NCBI RefSeq assembly: GCF_021130785.1
Contig: NW_025778033.1
Coordinates: forward strand, 60,913 to 124,912
Length of the DNA: 64,000 bases
Direction of reading: 5' to 3'
Origin: Homalodisca vitripennis
Lineage: Eukaryota; Arthropoda; Insecta; Hemiptera; Cicadellidae
Shown here: positions 61,991 to 64,000 of the stretch, piece by piece
Position numbering within the stretch: position 1 is the stretch's first letter
Layout of the letters: each line of letters opens with the position of its first letter
Program-made: the position numbers and the translations under genes
The notes under the pieces: model-generated
Told to the model about the DNA's origin: nothing
Databases searched by the model: none
What the model saw: the letters and a program-made list of their open reading frames with translations, nothing else

Positions 61991-62985
61991 AAAGTATTAT
62001 ATTATGAGACATACAGTTTTCCGGTGTATGGTTGTAGTTAACAAATACGGGCAATGCACACTATGAACTGACTGGAGAGTGATTGATTTGCCAAGAAAGA
62101 GTCTGTCATTACTGTGACTTGAGGGTACGACTTGAGAGTTAAATCAAAGACCTGATTTCCCAGTATTGAAACGAGAATTATGAGACACAAACTGTCTGAT
62201 TGAGTCTGATGACACGATATATAGAGCTTTTCTGTGTTATATTGAAACTCTCCTTCAAGGTGCTATAATTTGTATCCCAATTGAGTATTAAAGGTGGCAA
62301 ATAATTTAGTATATCCTACATTAACAAGAATAGCCAGTTAGACATCGTTTTTCACTGAATTGTGAATCACTTATGTTATTGCTAACAATTACAGCCTATC
62401 ATCCTGGGCCTGGAAATATTTTAATTTTTGTATGTCTGTAACCATGTGCTCAGCCCAAACGAGCGTCTTCACGTTAACTATAGAGAGATTCAAAATGAAG
62501 TGGGAGGCATAGACCTGATTTCGGTTAAATTAAAACAATTAAATTACCCTGAGTAGTAGTGTAATGTAGATCGCAAATAAACACATTTAATACTTATATT
62601 TTTATTTCAGATTGTGGAAAGTGACGAATTTCAAACATTCATAGCACTGTAAATAATATCGAAACGTTGTTTTAAAACCAACATTAATGAAGAAAGCTGC
62701 GTCACATTAGGACATTTTGGTGTGGTTCATTGCCTTTGTGATATGATGTTTTAACAGTTGGTTATGAAAAAATAGAGAAATGAACACTAACATGCCTCAA
62801 CGATCCATTCCTCCCCAAGCTACAGTCCGAAGAGGAACAAGACTTCTATAACGCAAAACCATATAAAAGAGTATTTTAAAATATTTCAAAAATTGAATGA
62901 GGATTTCCATAATTATACTGGAAGTAGATATGAAACAGTTAGGATTTCCCCAGGCCATAATTTCTTAGTCCTCTCTACGTAGGCT
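61991..62985. other. Gene-free stretch
   Basis: Nothing is recognised on either strand. Confidence 0.5.
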
Positions 62986-63215
62986 ATGATTGTTTTCTTC
63001 ATTGGGCCAACAAGGTAAACTGTGGTATATATTTCAAACCGGAAGTAGATGCTTTTTAACCGAATTAGATTTCCGAGGGCTCATTATAAATGCGAGAGCG
63101 TCATTGTTAACTCAACCGATTGCGCTGAAATTTTACATGGACATTCTTACGGTTTCTGGGACTAATACAGATATATTATTATTTCGAAAAAGCTTTGCGG
63201 GCTACTAATGTTGTG
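62985..63215 (+). repeat. Degenerate repeat fragment
   Basis: It contains AACCGGAAGTAGATGC-like text and CGATTGCGCTGAAATTTTAC, then GACATTCTTACGG. These are words I associate with insect interspersed repeats of the same neighbourhood. The 72-codon frame here is repeat-derived. Confidence 0.4.
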
Positions 63216-63639
63216 TAATATTAATTGAATGATCATGTCAAATATAATTAACTGTTCTGAGTAAACGTTGTTTATTATTTTCATTTGTTTACATTTATAG
63301 TGAGTAAATTGTCTAAATAGTAAACCATACTTTTTAACGCTGTTTTAGTTTTTCAACGATTAGGTAAGTCCTAATCTACCTTAAAATGTTCTAAAACATG
63401 AGAAGATTAGAATTTAACTCCGTATATTCCCTTTGAAGCAGCCAAGAAGAAACTGTGCCAGATGAAATTTCGATGGACTGTTCTTTTAAACTAATGTACC
63501 AGTTCTAGTTATAAGTGTTCTAAAATATTAAAAACTTTTGCTATAAATTTAAAGACTGATATAAAAACACATTTAGTTCTCTTTTGTCAGGAGTAGGCTT
63601 CTCTGATCTGTAAACATATTATATTTATCGTGGTAACAA

Positions 63640-63960
63640 GAAACCTCAAGATTGCCTTCGGAAATTTTGCTTGAGTATAACGTATGAAGGTAACTCGAAC
63701 CATCATACAGGTGCAAAACCTACGAAATTGCGTGCGAAGCCGCAGGTAACTGCTATTAAGTATATAGTTTTTTGATCGGAGCAATAAGGCAAAACTAAAC
63801 TGTGGCACCGTTAAGTGGAATCTAAACGCTTGGAGGTAGGCACCTTTTTTACCTAAGACGGCTTCTCGGTCCTACGCATGTATTGTTTCTTCGTCGTGAT
63901 AACAAAGCAACCTGTAATATGTTGTTGGAAATATCTTAGATCGAAAACAGGTACATAACA
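63640..63960 (-). repeat. Interspersed repeat family, reverse-oriented fragments (copies 4 and 5)
   Basis: GCGTGCGAAGCCGCAGGTAA near 63730 is the complement of the family start. Bases 63826-63945 (GGAGGTAGGCACC, ACGGCTTCTCGGTCCTA, TTTCTTCGTCGTGATAACAA) match the complement of 58420-58560. Because the second piece lies on the wrong side of the first, these are probably two adjacent partial copies. Confidence 0.5.
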
Positions 63961-64000
63961 AGGGGCTAGTTAGTATATAAATGTTTTGTTTTTACCGGGG

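Overview
The window is AT-rich eukaryotic nuclear DNA, most likely from an insect. Its one recognisable host gene is an intron-rich cytoplasmic dynein intermediate chain (Drosophila sw/Cdic family). The rest is decayed transposable elements of kinds common in insects: Jockey-like non-LTR elements, mariner and piggyBac relics, a RAG1/Transib-like relic, foldback elements, and a repeat family beginning ACTAGCTGTTACCCGCGG. Order and species cannot be settled by eye; a hemipteran is a guess. No bacterial features, rRNA, tRNA or CRISPR array were seen.

The dominant structure is a giant inverted repeat. Bases 1-22172 (left arm) reappear, reverse-complemented and in the same order, as 23070-46978 (right arm). 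An 897-bp spacer separates them (22173-23069), made of non-LTR reverse transcriptase sequence. The left arm reaches the window edge, so the full arm length is unknown. Non-coding parts of the arms differ by scattered substitutions and indels, about 2 percent in a stretch I compared by eye. One 1543-bp retroelement insertion exists only in the right arm.

Reading outward from the centre, each arm holds: reverse transcriptase sequence; the last seven exons (A-G, 392 residues, WD40 propeller) of the dynein intermediate chain, on the minus strand at left and the plus strand at right; mariner and piggyBac relics and decayed partial duplicates of exon D in the introns; a dead non-LTR element with a 946-bp foldback element inside it; about 4 kb with no recognised gene; a minisatellite of about 116-bp units; and a decayed RAG1/Transib-like gene. 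The upstream exons of the dynein gene (coiled coil, dynactin and light-chain binding) are in neither arm, and there is no room for them at the centre. Both copies are therefore 5'-truncated and point away from each other. All seven exons encode the same protein in both arms; A, B, F and G are identical base for base where I compared them. This pattern suggests two alleles joined head to head in an assembly at least as strongly as it suggests a real palindrome. Reads spanning 22.1-23.1 kb would decide.

Beyond 46978 the sequence is not part of the inverted repeat visible here. It contains a well-delimited DNA transposon (48561-51893) with terminal inverted repeats, a 4-bp AAAT target duplication, repeated subterminal palindromes and a frameshifted transposase-like gene. 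After that come about 12 kb of gene-poor DNA with several degenerate members of one interspersed repeat family.
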